Shown: positions 17,425-25,774, numbered from the stretch's first letter. The stretch: 64,000 nucleotides of DNA from Frondihabitans australicus (GCF_003634555.1 NZ_RBKS01000001.1:2418001-2482000); one strand, 5' to 3'. Notes: generated from the letters alone by a model not told the origin. Numbers and translations are program-made.

Positions 17425-18492
17425 CTAGGTGCCGGGGATCGGGGGGAGGGCGGCGGTGGTCTTGTCCTCGTCGGCCGTGATCTGCTTCTTCACGAGCGAC
17501 GCGGTCCAGGGCCACGAGGCCATCTGGTCGGCGTTCACGTGGGGCAGCCACTGGTCGAGCTGGTTCTCCTGGATCGTGACCGAGGGGAAGACGACGGTGT
17601 GCGGCACCTTCTGGCCCTTCTCGATCTCGAGGGCGGTGAACATGGCGGCGACGACCTGGCCGGGGTCGGACATGATGGCGATCGAGCCGGAGCCGTCGGC
17701 GTTCTTCTTCCAGAACTGCAGCGCGCGACCGGAGGGCTCGAACGTCACCGCGGGGATCTTGCGGCCGGCGGACTGGAACGCCTGAGCGATGCCGAAGCCG
17801 TCGCCGCAGCCGGCCACGCCGTCGATCTTCGGCAGGCTCGAGAGCACTCCGAGGACGGCCTTCTGAGCGGTGGCGGAGTCGCACAGGCCCGTGACCGTGC
17901 CGACGACCTTGACCTTCGGGTACTTCGCCAGCACCTTCTTCTGGGCCGCGTAGTACTCGGCCTCGGGAGCGGAGCCGACGACGCCGCGGCTGATCAGCAG
18001 GTTGCCCTTGCCGCCCATGGCCTTGATGACGGCCTCGGTGGCGGTCGACGCCCAGTCGGGGAAGCTGTTCGTGACGATCGTGACGCAGGGCGCCTCGGAC
18101 GACGAGTCGAAGATGACGACCTTGACGCCGATCGAGCAGGCCTGCTGGATCACGGGCGTGAGCGCCGACGGCGAGGCGGGGTCGATGAGCAGGATGTCGG
18201 GCTTCTGCAGCAGCAGCGTCTTGATCTGCGCGATCTGCTCGGTGGCCGAGTTGTCGCCGGGGGCGTTCTCGACCTTGAAGCCGGAGATGTCACCGGCCTT
18301 CTGCGCCTTGGTCGCCGCCGCTTCGAAGCGGTTCACCATCGTCTGACGCCAGCTGTTGCCGATGAACGAGTTGCTCAGGGCGATGAACGGGGCGTCGGAT
18401 TTCGAGGCGGCCGGCTGAGCCGAGCATCCGGCCAGCACGGCGACGGTGGCGACCGCGAGGGCGAGCGCCCTGGCGAGAGTCGTTCTCCGCAT
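17425..18492 (-). CDS. sugar ABC transporter substrate-binding lipoprotein (RbsB type)
   Basis: A 355-residue exported lipoprotein: signal peptide MRRTTLARALALAVATVAVL followed by lipobox LAGC (Cys near 28), then a type I periplasmic-binding fold with IALSNSFIGNSWRQTM at the ligand hinge and DILLIDPASPSALTP. First gene of the leftward importer operon, under a GTCAACCGGTTGAC operator. The ligand is inferred to be apiose, apionate or a related branched sugar because the regulator and operators are shared with the catabolic genes. Confidence 0.88.
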   Translation of the reverse strand: MRRTTLARALALAVATVAVLAGCSAQPAASKSDAPFIALSNSFIGNSWRQTMVNRFEAAATKAQKAGDISGFKVENAPGDNSATEQIAQIKTLLLQKPDILLIDPASPSALTPVIQQACSIGVKVVIFDSSSEAPCVTIVTNSFPDWASTATEAVIKAMGGKGNLLISRGVVGSAPEAEYYAAQKKVLAKYPKVKVVGTVTGLCDSATAQKAVLGVLSSLPKIDGVAGCGDGFGIAQAFQSAGRKIPAVTFEPSGRALQFWKKNADGSGSIAIMSDPGQVVAAMFTALEIEKGQKVPHTVVFPSVTIQENQLDQWLPHVNADQMASWPWTASLVKKQITADEDKTTAALPPIPGT

Positions 18493-18555
18493 GTGAATCT
18501 CCTTTGATTTCTGGCCCTGCGTCCCAGTCTGCGAGCCCTGGGGAGGGCGGGGAAC

Positions 18556-18594
18556 AGTATGGGGTGGTTTTCGACAAGGTGTCAACCGGTTGAC
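18556..18594 (-). promoter_or_regulatory. promoter and operator for the ABC importer operon
   Basis: GTCAACCGGTTGAC (18581-18594) is the same 14-bp dyad as at 13044, again followed by CAAT. Read leftward it supplies TTGACA (18585-18580), and CATACT (18561-18556) lies 18 bp away as -10. The operator covers the -35, so the importer and the catabolic operon should be co-repressed. Confidence 0.7.
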
Positions 18595-18641
18595 CAATAT
18601 GTCCCCTGATTGCGGTTCACGATCCGGTCACGGCCGCGGGA

Positions 18642-19571
18642 TCACGGCCGCTCAGACCGCCGCGCGTCCCCCGTCAGCGTCTCGACGCCGTAGATGCTGG
18701 TGCTGGCCGCGATGAACAGCGACGACCCGTCGACGCCGCCGAAGCAGAGGTTGCCGGTGAGCTCGGGCAGGTCGACGCCACCCAGGTGCTCCCCCGACGG
18801 AGCGAAGACCTCGACGCCACCCGCCGACGACGACCACACGTTGCCCGCGCGGTCGACGCGGATCCCGTCGGCGAAACCGCTCTCGATCGTCGCGAAGACG
18901 CGGGAGTTCTTGCAGCGGATCCCGTCGACGACGTCGTAGGCCCGGATGTGCCGATTGCCCACGCCCTCCGGTTTCCGCACCGACGACGAGTCGGCGACGT
19001 AGAGAACCGACTCGTCGGGCGAGAACGCCAGGCCGTTCGGCTCCTCGACGTCGAGCACGACCGGGCGGACGTCGCCGGTGGTCTCGTCGACGCGGAACAC
19101 CCAGTGGTCGCCGTACTCGCGGAAGCCCGGGTGGCCCTCCCGCGCCTCGATGATGCCGTAGGGCGGGTCGGTGAACCAGATCGTTCCGTCGCGCTTGACG
19201 ACGACGTCGTTCGGCGAGTTGAAGCGCCGGCCGTTCCACGAGTCGGCGATCACCTCGACGACGGGACGGCCGGCAGGATCGCGGCGGCCCGTATCGCGCT
19301 CCACACGGCGGCGCCCGTGCGAGCACTGGATGACTGACCCGGCATCGTCGAGGGTGCGGCCGTTCGTGAACTCCACGCCGGCGGCGTAGACGGACGTGTC
19401 GCCCGTCGCCTCGGACCACTCGAGGATCCTGTCGCCCGGGATGTCGCTCCAGCGGAGCGCGCGGCGGTCGGGGATCCAACACGGCCCTTCCGACCAGGTC
19501 GCGCCGGTGGCGATGCGGACGACGTCGGCACCGGGGGCGATCAGGCCGGTGAGGCCTCGGACGGCGGTCAT
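18642..19571 (-). CDS. SMP-30/gluconolactonase-like sugar lactonase
   Basis: A 309-residue six-bladed propeller protein with the metal-site segments WSEGPCW (catalytic-site Glu), FNSPNDVVVKRDGTIWFTD (Asn) and EPNGLAFSPDE with VADSS (Asp). Family members hydrolyse sugar lactones with Ca or Zn. It is divergent from the ApnL-like lactonase and shares the operator at 19638 with it, so the regulon carries two unrelated lactonases; this one may take a different ring form or substrate. ATG 19571 follows GGAGA. Confidence 0.85.
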   Translation of the reverse strand: MTAVRGLTGLIAPGADVVRIATGATWSEGPCWIPDRRALRWSDIPGDRILEWSEATGDTSVYAAGVEFTNGRTLDDAGSVIQCSHGRRRVERDTGRRDPAGRPVVEVIADSWNGRRFNSPNDVVVKRDGTIWFTDPPYGIIEAREGHPGFREYGDHWVFRVDETTGDVRPVVLDVEEPNGLAFSPDESVLYVADSSSVRKPEGVGNRHIRAYDVVDGIRCKNSRVFATIESGFADGIRVDRAGNVWSSSAGGVEVFAPSGEHLGGVDLPELTGNLCFGGVDGSSLFIAASTSIYGVETLTGDARRSERP

Positions 19572-19637
19572 GACTCTCCTTCGAATCTCGAGGGGTGCGA
19601 GGATTGCCCTCACCCGATACTCTGATCCTAACCTCGC

Positions 19638-19652
19638 AACCGGTTGACCGGT
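19638..19652. promoter_or_regulatory. GntR operator between the two lactonase genes
   Basis: ACCGGTTGACCGGT (19639-19652) gives 6-bp inverted arms around TG, and CAACCGGTTG (19638-19647) is a perfect 10-bp dyad. The shared GGTTGACC core links it to sites at 13044, 13121 and 18581. It lies between divergent starts at 19571 and 19706. Confidence 0.62.
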
Positions 19653-19705
19653 TTCGATCCCGCTTGCTGCGCTCCCCGCGCCTCGACCACATCGACGGAG
19701 ATGCC

Positions 19706-21484
19706 ATGACCGACACCGCCACCGCACCCGCGGGCTCCGGCCCGGCGAGCGACTGGCGGGCCGGCGAGGAGCGGCATCCGATCGAGAGCACGGGCTGGTC
19801 GCTCGAGGTGATCGACGCCTCGCTGGACCACATCTCGTATCGCGGCACCCGCATCCTGCGCGCCCTCCGCGTCATCGTGCGCGACCGCGACTGGCGCACG
19901 GTGCCGGCGGTGCTCGACGCACTGGAGACCACCGTCGACGGCGCTGCGACCGTGGTGACGCTCCGCGCCCACCACGACGATCTCGGCGCGCGGGCGCACT
20001 GGACCGCGACGCTCCGCCTCGATCAGGGGCGCCTCGACCTCTCGGTCGACCTCGGCGTCGACAGCGATTTCCTGCGCAACAGGATCGGCATCGTCGCCCT
20101 GCACCCCACCGATCTCGCCAGCATTCCGCTCGCCGTGACGCACCCCGACGCGTCGACGACGTCCACGGTCTTCCCGGTCGAGATCTCGCCGCACCAGCCC
20201 GCCGTCGACATCGCCGGCCTCGCCTGGCACACCGGGGTCTTCGACGTCGCCCTGCGATTCGAGGGCGACGTGTTCGAGATGGAGGACCAGCGCAACTGGA
20301 CCGACGCCTCCTACAAGACGTACAGCACGCCGCTCGGGCTGCCGTTCCCCGTCGACGTCGGGCCGGGGGATGCCGTGGGGCAGAGTGTGACGGTGACCGT
20401 GGCGCCCGGCGGCGCCGCGGATCCTGCGCCCGTCGCCTCGGAGCACGGGATCGTGGCCGACGCCGCACGAGTCCCGTCGGTGACGGTCGGCGCCGCCACC
20501 GCGCCTGGCACTCCCGGCGCGCGCCCGGCCTGGCTGCACGGCGCCGGCGTGCTCGTCGAGCTCGACCTGCGCGACCCGGGCTGGACCCGCGCGCTCGCCC
20601 GCGCCCGCCGCGACGCCGGGTCGTCGCCGCTCGACGTGCGCCTCATCGCCGTAGACCCTTCGCAGCTCGACCACGCCGTCGCGGCGCTGTGCGGGGTTCC
20701 CGTCGCCCGCCTCGCCGTGTTCGACGCCGCACGCCACATCACGACGGCGCCGCTCTGGGAGCGCCTGCGCGACCTCGCCACTCGCGAGCCCGTGCTCGGC
20801 CTGCTCGTCGGCGGCACCCGCGGGCACTTCACCGAGCTGAATCGCACGCACGCCGAGCTGCCTCGCGACGTCGGCGGCGTCACCTTCTCGATCACGCCGC
20901 AGATGCACGACCTCTCGACCGACCAGGTCGTCGAGTCGCTGGTCGAGCAGCGCCGGGTGGCGCTCCAGGCGAGCAGGATCGCCGACGGCCGCCCGGTGCA
21001 CGTCGGCCCGGTCACCCTCCGCGCCCGCTTCAACGCCGTCGCCACCTCGCCGTGGGCGGCGGGGCCGGCCGACGTCGACGCCTTCGGGTACGGAGCCGAG
21101 CACGTGTGGAACTCGACGGACCCGCGGCAGGGCTCCGACGAGTACGCGACCTGGCTGCTCGCGTCGTTCGTGGCGCTGTCCACCGGCGCGGTCGAGTCGG
21201 TCGCGCTGGCAGAGGCGTGGGGGCCCAGAGGGTTCGGGTCGGTCGACGGGGTGCCTGCTCCTGCGGCCTCGGTGCTGGCCTGGCTCGTCGAGGTGCAGGG
21301 GGCGCCGGTCGTCGCGCTCGATGCGGCTGCGCTGCCCGACGGGGTGTTCGCTCTCGCCGCCCGCCTCGCGTCGGGCACGGTGCTGCTCGTCGCCAATACG
21401 TCGCAGGCGCCGGTGTCGTTCTCGCTGCTCGGCGCGCCCGTGTCGCTCGCTCCCTTCGCCCGCGCCCGCCTCCTCCTGCCGTGA
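19706..21484 (+). CDS. apnL: ApnL-like D-apionolactonase candidate
   Basis: A 592-residue cytosolic protein with an N-terminal beta-rich domain and a later barrel-like region. The segment EMEDQRNWTDASYKTY (191-206) is, to my knowledge, a hallmark of D-apionate lactonase (ApnL), along with an early IRGVEVLR-like strand (YRGTRILRALRVIVRDRDW). ApnL hydrolyses D-apionolactone to D-apionate. GGAG lies five bases before the ATG. It is divergent from the SMP-30 lactonase with a shared operator and stands alone on the plus strand. Recognition rests on the motif and on the surrounding ApnO/erythrulose enzymes. Confidence 0.75.
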   Translation: MTDTATAPAGSGPASDWRAGEERHPIESTGWSLEVIDASLDHISYRGTRILRALRVIVRDRDWRTVPAVLDALETTVDGAATVVTLRAHHDDLGARAHWTATLRLDQGRLDLSVDLGVDSDFLRNRIGIVALHPTDLASIPLAVTHPDASTTSTVFPVEISPHQPAVDIAGLAWHTGVFDVALRFEGDVFEMEDQRNWTDASYKTYSTPLGLPFPVDVGPGDAVGQSVTVTVAPGGAADPAPVASEHGIVADAARVPSVTVGAATAPGTPGARPAWLHGAGVLVELDLRDPGWTRALARARRDAGSSPLDVRLIAVDPSQLDHAVAALCGVPVARLAVFDAARHITTAPLWERLRDLATREPVLGLLVGGTRGHFTELNRTHAELPRDVGGVTFSITPQMHDLSTDQVVESLVEQRRVALQASRIADGRPVHVGPVTLRARFNAVATSPWAAGPADVDAFGYGAEHVWNSTDPRQGSDEYATWLLASFVALSTGAVESVALAEAWGPRGFGSVDGVPAPAASVLAWLVEVQGAPVVALDAAALPDGVFALAARLASGTVLLVANTSQAPVSFSLLGAPVSLAPFARARLLLP

Positions 21485-21588
21485 TAGACATGCTGCACAT
21501 CAGCCGCTAGTCTGGGTCCGTACGCCGCATTAGCGACGTGAAGTGGACTCGGCAGCCTTCCGGACGGTGGGTGAGCCGAGTTTCGCGC

Positions 21589-22113
21589 TTAATCGCACGT
21601 CGTCGTAGACCAGATGAGACCCGCGACCCGAGCTCGCCATGAGCCACCGCGAGCAACGCTCCAGGCGACGGCATCTGCAATCCAGAGGAGCGGCTCTGCG
21701 TGTGCGGCCTCGTGGCCGTACGACATCACGTCATGAAGCCCGAATCGGCTGATCTGACGATAGAGGAGTCGCCGATCAGCCTTCTCGAGAGAGTCGTCTC
21801 GCTCGAGCACGATCTTCGTGTGCCCGGCTTCAACGGCCCACGAGACCACGGCGACGAGGCACGCCTCTCGTGCCACAGCCTGCCGTTTCGACCGCGACGA
21901 GAACAGGTGCACGCCGACCTCCATAGCTACGAGGGCGGCGAGGATCTGCCGTCGTCTCGCATCACTCTCATTCGTGAAGTGCAACCGCCGTTGACCGGGC
22001 AGGACGAGCTTCCGCAAGGCCTTGCGAAGCTTGACCAGGTCGTTCTCCGAGACGGCGACGGCCGCCATGAGGTATCCCCCGGCCTTGGTCTCGTCGACGA
22101 AGAGCACTCCCAT
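21589..22113 (-). CDS. uncharacterised protein, possibly DUF3800/RNase H-like
   Basis: A 174-residue soluble protein not confidently recognised. It opens with VLFVDETKAGGYLMAAVAV, reminiscent of the D-E strand of DUF3800 RNase H-like proteins, then RRLHFTNESDARR, KIVLERDDSLEKADRR and a C-terminal IADAVAWSVARGG that could supply a further acidic residue. ATG 22113 is preferred to GTG 22125 because a GGGGGGGAA tract lies just upstream. Its DNA is visibly less GC-biased than neighbouring genes and it stands alone between two regulons, which suggests horizontal acquisition. Function unknown. Confidence 0.65.
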   Translation of the reverse strand: MGVLFVDETKAGGYLMAAVAVSENDLVKLRKALRKLVLPGQRRLHFTNESDARRRQILAALVAMEVGVHLFSSRSKRQAVAREACLVAVVSWAVEAGHTKIVLERDDSLEKADRRLLYRQISRFGLHDVMSYGHEAAHAEPLLWIADAVAWSVARGGSWRARVAGLIWSTTTCD

Positions 22114-22243
22114 GTTCCCCCCCACTCGCCGAAGGTGGTCGCGGCCCGGTGAGTGACGACCGACCCGTCACGCGACGAGGCTAGAGGGGATATCCATATC
22201 CGCAAGCGAAGCGGGCAGGCCGGGACAGCAAATGAGTCGAGGG

Positions 22244-22900
22244 TCAGGCGGCGAGATGGAAGGTGTCGGCGAAACGAGCGAGCAGGGCGCCGGGGCCGCT
22301 CAGGATCCTGACCGCACCCGTCTCGAGCGCGCGCGTCGGCTCGAGCTCGCCCGACAGGAGGCGGTGGAGTCCGCCCGACGCGTCGAAAGCGAGGTCCGCG
22401 CCGCCGGCGTCTCCGGCACGATCGTCGCGCGTGACGACGAGCGCGGCCCCGTCGACGCGCACGAGCAGCCCCGCGTCGCCGAGGCGCGCCGAGTACGCGG
22501 TCGCGGGCAGCGACGCGGCCACCGACGCACGGAACGCGGTCCGGAGTTCGATGGTCAGCGCATCCGGCGTTACCACCTGCGACGGCAGCGGCTCGCCGAG
22601 CGCCTTGAACCCCCAGGCGCCGAGCGCGAGCACGATCGGCTCGAGCTCGCGACCGTAGTCGGTGAGCTCGTAGACGATGACGCGCGACCTCGGCGCCCGC
22701 CGGATGATCCCGGCCGCCTGCAGCTCCTTGAGTCGCGACGCCAGGATGTTCGTCGGGATCCGCTGCAGCCCCGCGGCGAGCTCGCCGTACCGCCGCGGGC
22801 CCACGAGCAGGTCACGCACGATCAGCAGCGCCCAGCGCTCGCCGATCAGCTCGAGAGCCTGGGTGACGCCGCCGTACTGACCGTAGTCTCGGGCGGCCAC
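22244..22900 (-). CDS. HxlR family transcriptional regulator with extra C-terminal domain
   Basis: A 218-residue protein. The first 100 residues are an HxlR winged helix: ALELIGERWALLIVRDLLVGPRRYGEL, then IPTNILASRLKELQAAGII and YELTDYGRELEPIV. The extra C-terminal 110 residues resemble a sterol-carrier-like or polyketide-cyclase accessory domain seen in some HxlR proteins (weak). It follows the VOC gene by 4 bp and its ribosome site lies in that gene's stop. An A-rich dyad at 23415 upstream of the pair is the likely operator. Confidence 0.85.
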   Translation of the reverse strand: MAARDYGQYGGVTQALELIGERWALLIVRDLLVGPRRYGELAAGLQRIPTNILASRLKELQAAGIIRRAPRSRVIVYELTDYGRELEPIVLALGAWGFKALGEPLPSQVVTPDALTIELRTAFRASVAASLPATAYSARLGDAGLLVRVDGAALVVTRDDRAGDAGGADLAFDASGGLHRLLSGELEPTRALETGAVRILSGPGALLARFADTFHLAA

Positions 22901-22904
22901 TCCC

Positions 22905-23339
22905 CTAGGCCTGCTGCTGCGCGGCGGCCTCCGGGCCCACCTCGGCGGCCTTCGGGTCCATCCAGCCGAGCTCGAGCAGGTTGCCGTCGGGATCGGTGAG
23001 CTGCCGCTGGTACATGAAGCCGTAGTCCGCCGCGGCGCGAGGCTCGCTGCCGCCGGCGGCCAGGCCGGCCGCGACGAGCGAGTCGACCTCATCGCGCGAG
23101 CCGACCATAAGCGCGGTGGTGTTCGAGGGGTTCACGGAGTTGTCGCCGATCGGGAGGTCGGTGAAGGTCTGGAAGAACTCGCGCTTGAGGATCATGAAAT
23201 AGTTGTGGCCGTCTTCGACCACGACGCACGCGGCGTTGTCGTCGGTGAAGAGCGGGTTGATCGCGAAGCCGAGCGACTCGTAGAACGCCTTGGCGCGGTC
23301 CAGGTCGGTCACGGGCAGGTTGACGAACATCATGGGCAT
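22905..23339 (-). CDS. VOC (glyoxalase/bleomycin resistance-like) family protein
   Basis: A 144-residue protein with the vicinal oxygen chelate pattern: MMFVNLPVTDLDRAKAFYESLGF, then a second module with RQLTDPDGNLLELGWMD near the C-terminus. Of the PhnB/YaeR-like group; a metal site is likely but no substrate can be named. GGAG precedes the ATG. Co-transcribed with the HxlR regulator, suggesting a response to a small electrophile or antibiotic. Confidence 0.87.
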   Translation of the reverse strand: MPMMFVNLPVTDLDRAKAFYESLGFAINPLFTDDNAACVVVEDGHNYFMILKREFFQTFTDLPIGDNSVNPSNTTALMVGSRDEVDSLVAAGLAAGGSEPRAAADYGFMYQRQLTDPDGNLLELGWMDPKAAEVGPEAAAQQQA

Positions 23340-23414
23340 GGCGTGCTCCTTCACCGGCTGCGAGAGCCCCGGTCGAGGCTTCGCACGCGACCCGGCCGGG
23401 TCGCGTGCGCCAAT

Positions 23415-23431
23415 ACTTGCAAAAAACAAGT
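23415..23431. promoter_or_regulatory. ACTTG-N7-CAAGT dyad, probable HxlR operator
   Basis: An A-rich inverted repeat with 5-bp arms and a central CAAAAAA-type spacer lies upstream of the VOC-HxlR pair. Its spacing is like known HxlR-family sites, and it stands out in the GC-rich context. Also close to the end of the phosphoribosyltransferase gene. Confidence 0.5.
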
Positions 23432-23438
23432 GGCGTGT

Positions 23439-24026
23439 CTAGACCCGCGGCCGACCTTCGCCGTCGAAGGTCGGGATCGTGCCGAGGGTGACGATCCGGT
23501 CGAGGTACGGGTGCAGGGCGTCACGCCAGCCCGAGCCCTCGGCGAGGAGGGCGCCGACGCCGACCACCTCGGCTCCTGCGCTCTCGAGCAGCCGCAGGCC
23601 GGCGGCGGCCGACGAGCCCGTCGACAGCACGTCGTCGACGAAGAGCACGCGGCGCCCGGCGACGTCGCCGAGGCGCGCTCGGTCGAGCAGGAGCTCCTGA
23701 CGCCCCGCCGTGGTGATCGCCTCGAGCGGCTCGCGAAGCGCGTCTCGCAGATGCACCTTGTTCGTCTTCTGCAGGATCAGATAGTCGTCGAGCCCGAGCG
23801 CCCTCGTCGTCTCGATCGCCAGCGGGATCCCGAGCGTCGCCGGGGCCACGACGATCTCGGGCGCCGCGTCGCGGAACGCGTCGCCGAGCTCGGCGCACGC
23901 GGTGCGGACGAACTCGACGCCGTGGTCAATGACCATCAGTAGGGCGATCGTGAGGTCGGGCGAGATCGCCACGAGGGGCAGCTCGACGGTCTGCGTGCCG
24001 ATCCGGGCGCTGTGGGTCGCGGTCAT
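23439..24026 (-). CDS. phosphoribosyltransferase (adenine/orotate PRT-like)
   Basis: A 195-residue type I phosphoribosyltransferase. The PRPP-binding loop is VLFVDDVLSTGSSAA (near 125-139), preceded by IVVAPATLGIPLAIETTRAL and KTNKVHLRDAL. It resembles adenine-type PRTs used in purine salvage or as regulators; the base cannot be told. GGAAGGG precedes the ATG at 24026. Divergent from the secreted phosphatase across a 195-bp region holding a GC-rich hairpin. Confidence 0.85.
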   Translation of the reverse strand: MTATHSARIGTQTVELPLVAISPDLTIALLMVIDHGVEFVRTACAELGDAFRDAAPEIVVAPATLGIPLAIETTRALGLDDYLILQKTNKVHLRDALREPLEAITTAGRQELLLDRARLGDVAGRRVLFVDDVLSTGSSAAAGLRLLESAGAEVVGVGALLAEGSGWRDALHPYLDRIVTLGTIPTFDGEGRPRV

Positions 24027-24081
24027 GGGGACACCCTTCCAGACACGTGTTTCGGGGGCGTGACCAGAGGCGTTCACTTCA

Positions 24082-24105
24082 CGTACCCCCCGTCGTGGGG
24101 GTACG
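24082..24105. promoter_or_regulatory. CGTACCCCC hairpin in divergent promoter region
   Basis: Nine-base perfect inverted arms (24082-24090 and 24097-24105) around a 6-base loop, between the PRT gene and the acid phosphatase gene. Not positioned as a terminator for either gene because both start away from it, so an operator is more likely. Confidence 0.4.
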
Positions 24106-24221
24106 GTCACATGACTTTCTTAGGGTCGCCTACGCACCTTCCCAGGCAGGGGGCCTCGGCCGCGGGCGATCGCTCGCGCCCCGATTCCCCCGCGACCCGT
24201 ATCAGAGAGAAGAAGCCACCC

Positions 24222-25727
24222 ATGCGCACGAAGACCACCCGTTCGACGGTCAGGAAGGTCGCGATCACCGCTGTCGCGGCGTCCTTCCTGGTCGCCACGC
24301 CGCTGGCCGCCCAGGCCGCCGGCACCGCCACCGGCACCGCGACCGCGACGCCCACCGCCTCGGCGACCGTCACCCCCGCCTCCTACCCGAGCGACACCCA
24401 GGCGCCCGACCTGGTGCCGCTCCTCGCCGGCTACCAGCAGCTCTGGACCCCGAGCGGCAAGAGCGACCTGCACGGCACCGTGCTGAACAGCGGCGTGCTC
24501 GCGCTCAACGACAAGCTGACCGTGTGGATCAACAACAACGCCACGAAGCAGCAGCAGTTCCGCGCCCTGCAGAACGCGGAGTACCAGACCGCCGACGGCA
24601 CCGCGTACGACCAGTCGGTGTCGATCGCCGACGCGCTCGGCTCGAAGCTGGCCGCCGCCTACGTCAAGGGCACGGAGGACGGCGCCCTGCCGCTCACCAC
24701 CGCGCTGATCAACTCGTCCAACGGCACCTCCGGCGCCTACGTCTCCACCGGCACCGCGAAGGGGCTCTACAGCTACCCGCGCCCGTACCTCCCCAGCGAC
24801 CCGGCGACCCCCGCCGTCGCGGGCGACGCGGCCGGCTGCGCGCCGACGCTCGTGAACGCGTCGTCGCTGATGGCGAACCGCACCGGCAAGTCGTACGCCT
24901 CGGCCGACGGCAACCTGAACATCAAGCGCGTCGCCGACACCGTCGACACCACCCACGAGTTCTCGAAGAGCGACGTCGCCCTCTCGGCCGGCTACGCCTC
25001 GACGGGCATCTGCACGGGCGGCTCGTTCCCCTCGGGCCACACCACCACGGCCTACCAGGCGGGCATCACCCTCGCGACGATCCTGCCGGAGCTCGCCCCC
25101 GAGATCCTGGCCCGCGCCTCCGAGGCCGGCAACAACCGCATCGTCCTCGGCGTGCATTACCCACTCGACATCGTCGGCGGCCGCATCGACGGCGAGGCCG
25201 CCCTGGCCAAGCGCTGGAGCGACCCCGCCTACGTCAAGGGCGTCCTCCTGCCCGCGCGCGCGGAGCTGGTGAAGTACCTGCAGACCTCGACCGGCCTGTC
25301 GCTCTCGAAGGCGATCAAGACCGAGAAGGCCTACGCCGACAACCCCTACGGCGGCAAGACGATCCCCGGCGGCTCCGCGCAGATCGTGAACAACCGCGCC
25401 TCGGCCGTCTCGGTCTACACCGAGCGCCTCACCTACGGATTCCCGAAGACGGGTGTGACGGGCGCGAAGGCCTCCGTCCCGGCCGGCGCCGAGAACCTCC
25501 TCATCACCACCTTCCCGACCCTCACCGCCGCGCAGCGCGCCTCGGTGCTGGCCCAGACCGAGATCGCGTCGGGCTACCCGCTCGACCAGACCGGCTCCGA
25601 CCAGGGCTCGTGGGAGCGCCTGAACCTCGCCGCCGCGACCAGCGCCACCGTGCTGCTGTCCCACAACGGCCAGGTCAAGGTCATCGCGACCGGCGGCACC
25701 GCCCGCGTCGTGAAGAACTACCGCTAG
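24222..25727 (+). CDS. secreted PAP2-superfamily (class A-like) acid phosphatase
   Basis: A 501-residue exported enzyme with a signal peptide ending in PLAAQAAG (cleavage near 30) and a Thr/Ala-rich stretch. The three PAP2 motifs are present in order: KGLYSYPRP (K-x6-RP), GSFPSGHTTTAY (PSGH) and NNRIVLGVHYPLDIVGG (R-x5-H-x3-D). It should hydrolyse phosphomonoesters outside the cell. The extended C-terminal half (after about 310) is longer than in classical PhoN. AGAGAGAAG precedes the ATG. Followed by a strong hairpin at 25743. Confidence 0.87.
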   Translation: MRTKTTRSTVRKVAITAVAASFLVATPLAAQAAGTATGTATATPTASATVTPASYPSDTQAPDLVPLLAGYQQLWTPSGKSDLHGTVLNSGVLALNDKLTVWINNNATKQQQFRALQNAEYQTADGTAYDQSVSIADALGSKLAAAYVKGTEDGALPLTTALINSSNGTSGAYVSTGTAKGLYSYPRPYLPSDPATPAVAGDAAGCAPTLVNASSLMANRTGKSYASADGNLNIKRVADTVDTTHEFSKSDVALSAGYASTGICTGGSFPSGHTTTAYQAGITLATILPELAPEILARASEAGNNRIVLGVHYPLDIVGGRIDGEAALAKRWSDPAYVKGVLLPARAELVKYLQTSTGLSLSKAIKTEKAYADNPYGGKTIPGGSAQIVNNRASAVSVYTERLTYGFPKTGVTGAKASVPAGAENLLITTFPTLTAAQRASVLAQTEIASGYPLDQTGSDQGSWERLNLAAATSATVLLSHNGQVKVIATGGTARVVKNYR

Positions 25728-25742
25728 TCACCGCGTCACCGG

Positions 25743-25774
25743 ACGGCCGGTCGCCCCTCGGGGTGGCCGGCCGT
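25743..25774. terminator. bidirectional terminator hairpin
   Basis: Fifteen-base arms (25743-25757 and 25760-25774) pair at 13 of 15 positions with a 2-base loop. The element fills the gap between the convergent acid phosphatase and MFS genes. There is no T-tract, as is common in high-GC actinobacteria. Confidence 0.65.

Noticed and set aside
19628-21103. Long antisense frame within the ApnL-like gene
   Set aside because: Composition is Arg/Gly/Val-rich low complexity and the plus-strand frame has recognisable family motifs.
24222-25727. Vanadium haloperoxidase
   Set aside because: It has the PAP2 motifs shared with haloperoxidases, but the spacing and exported form fit class A-like acid phosphatases; no haloperoxidase-specific Phe/Trp site is visible.
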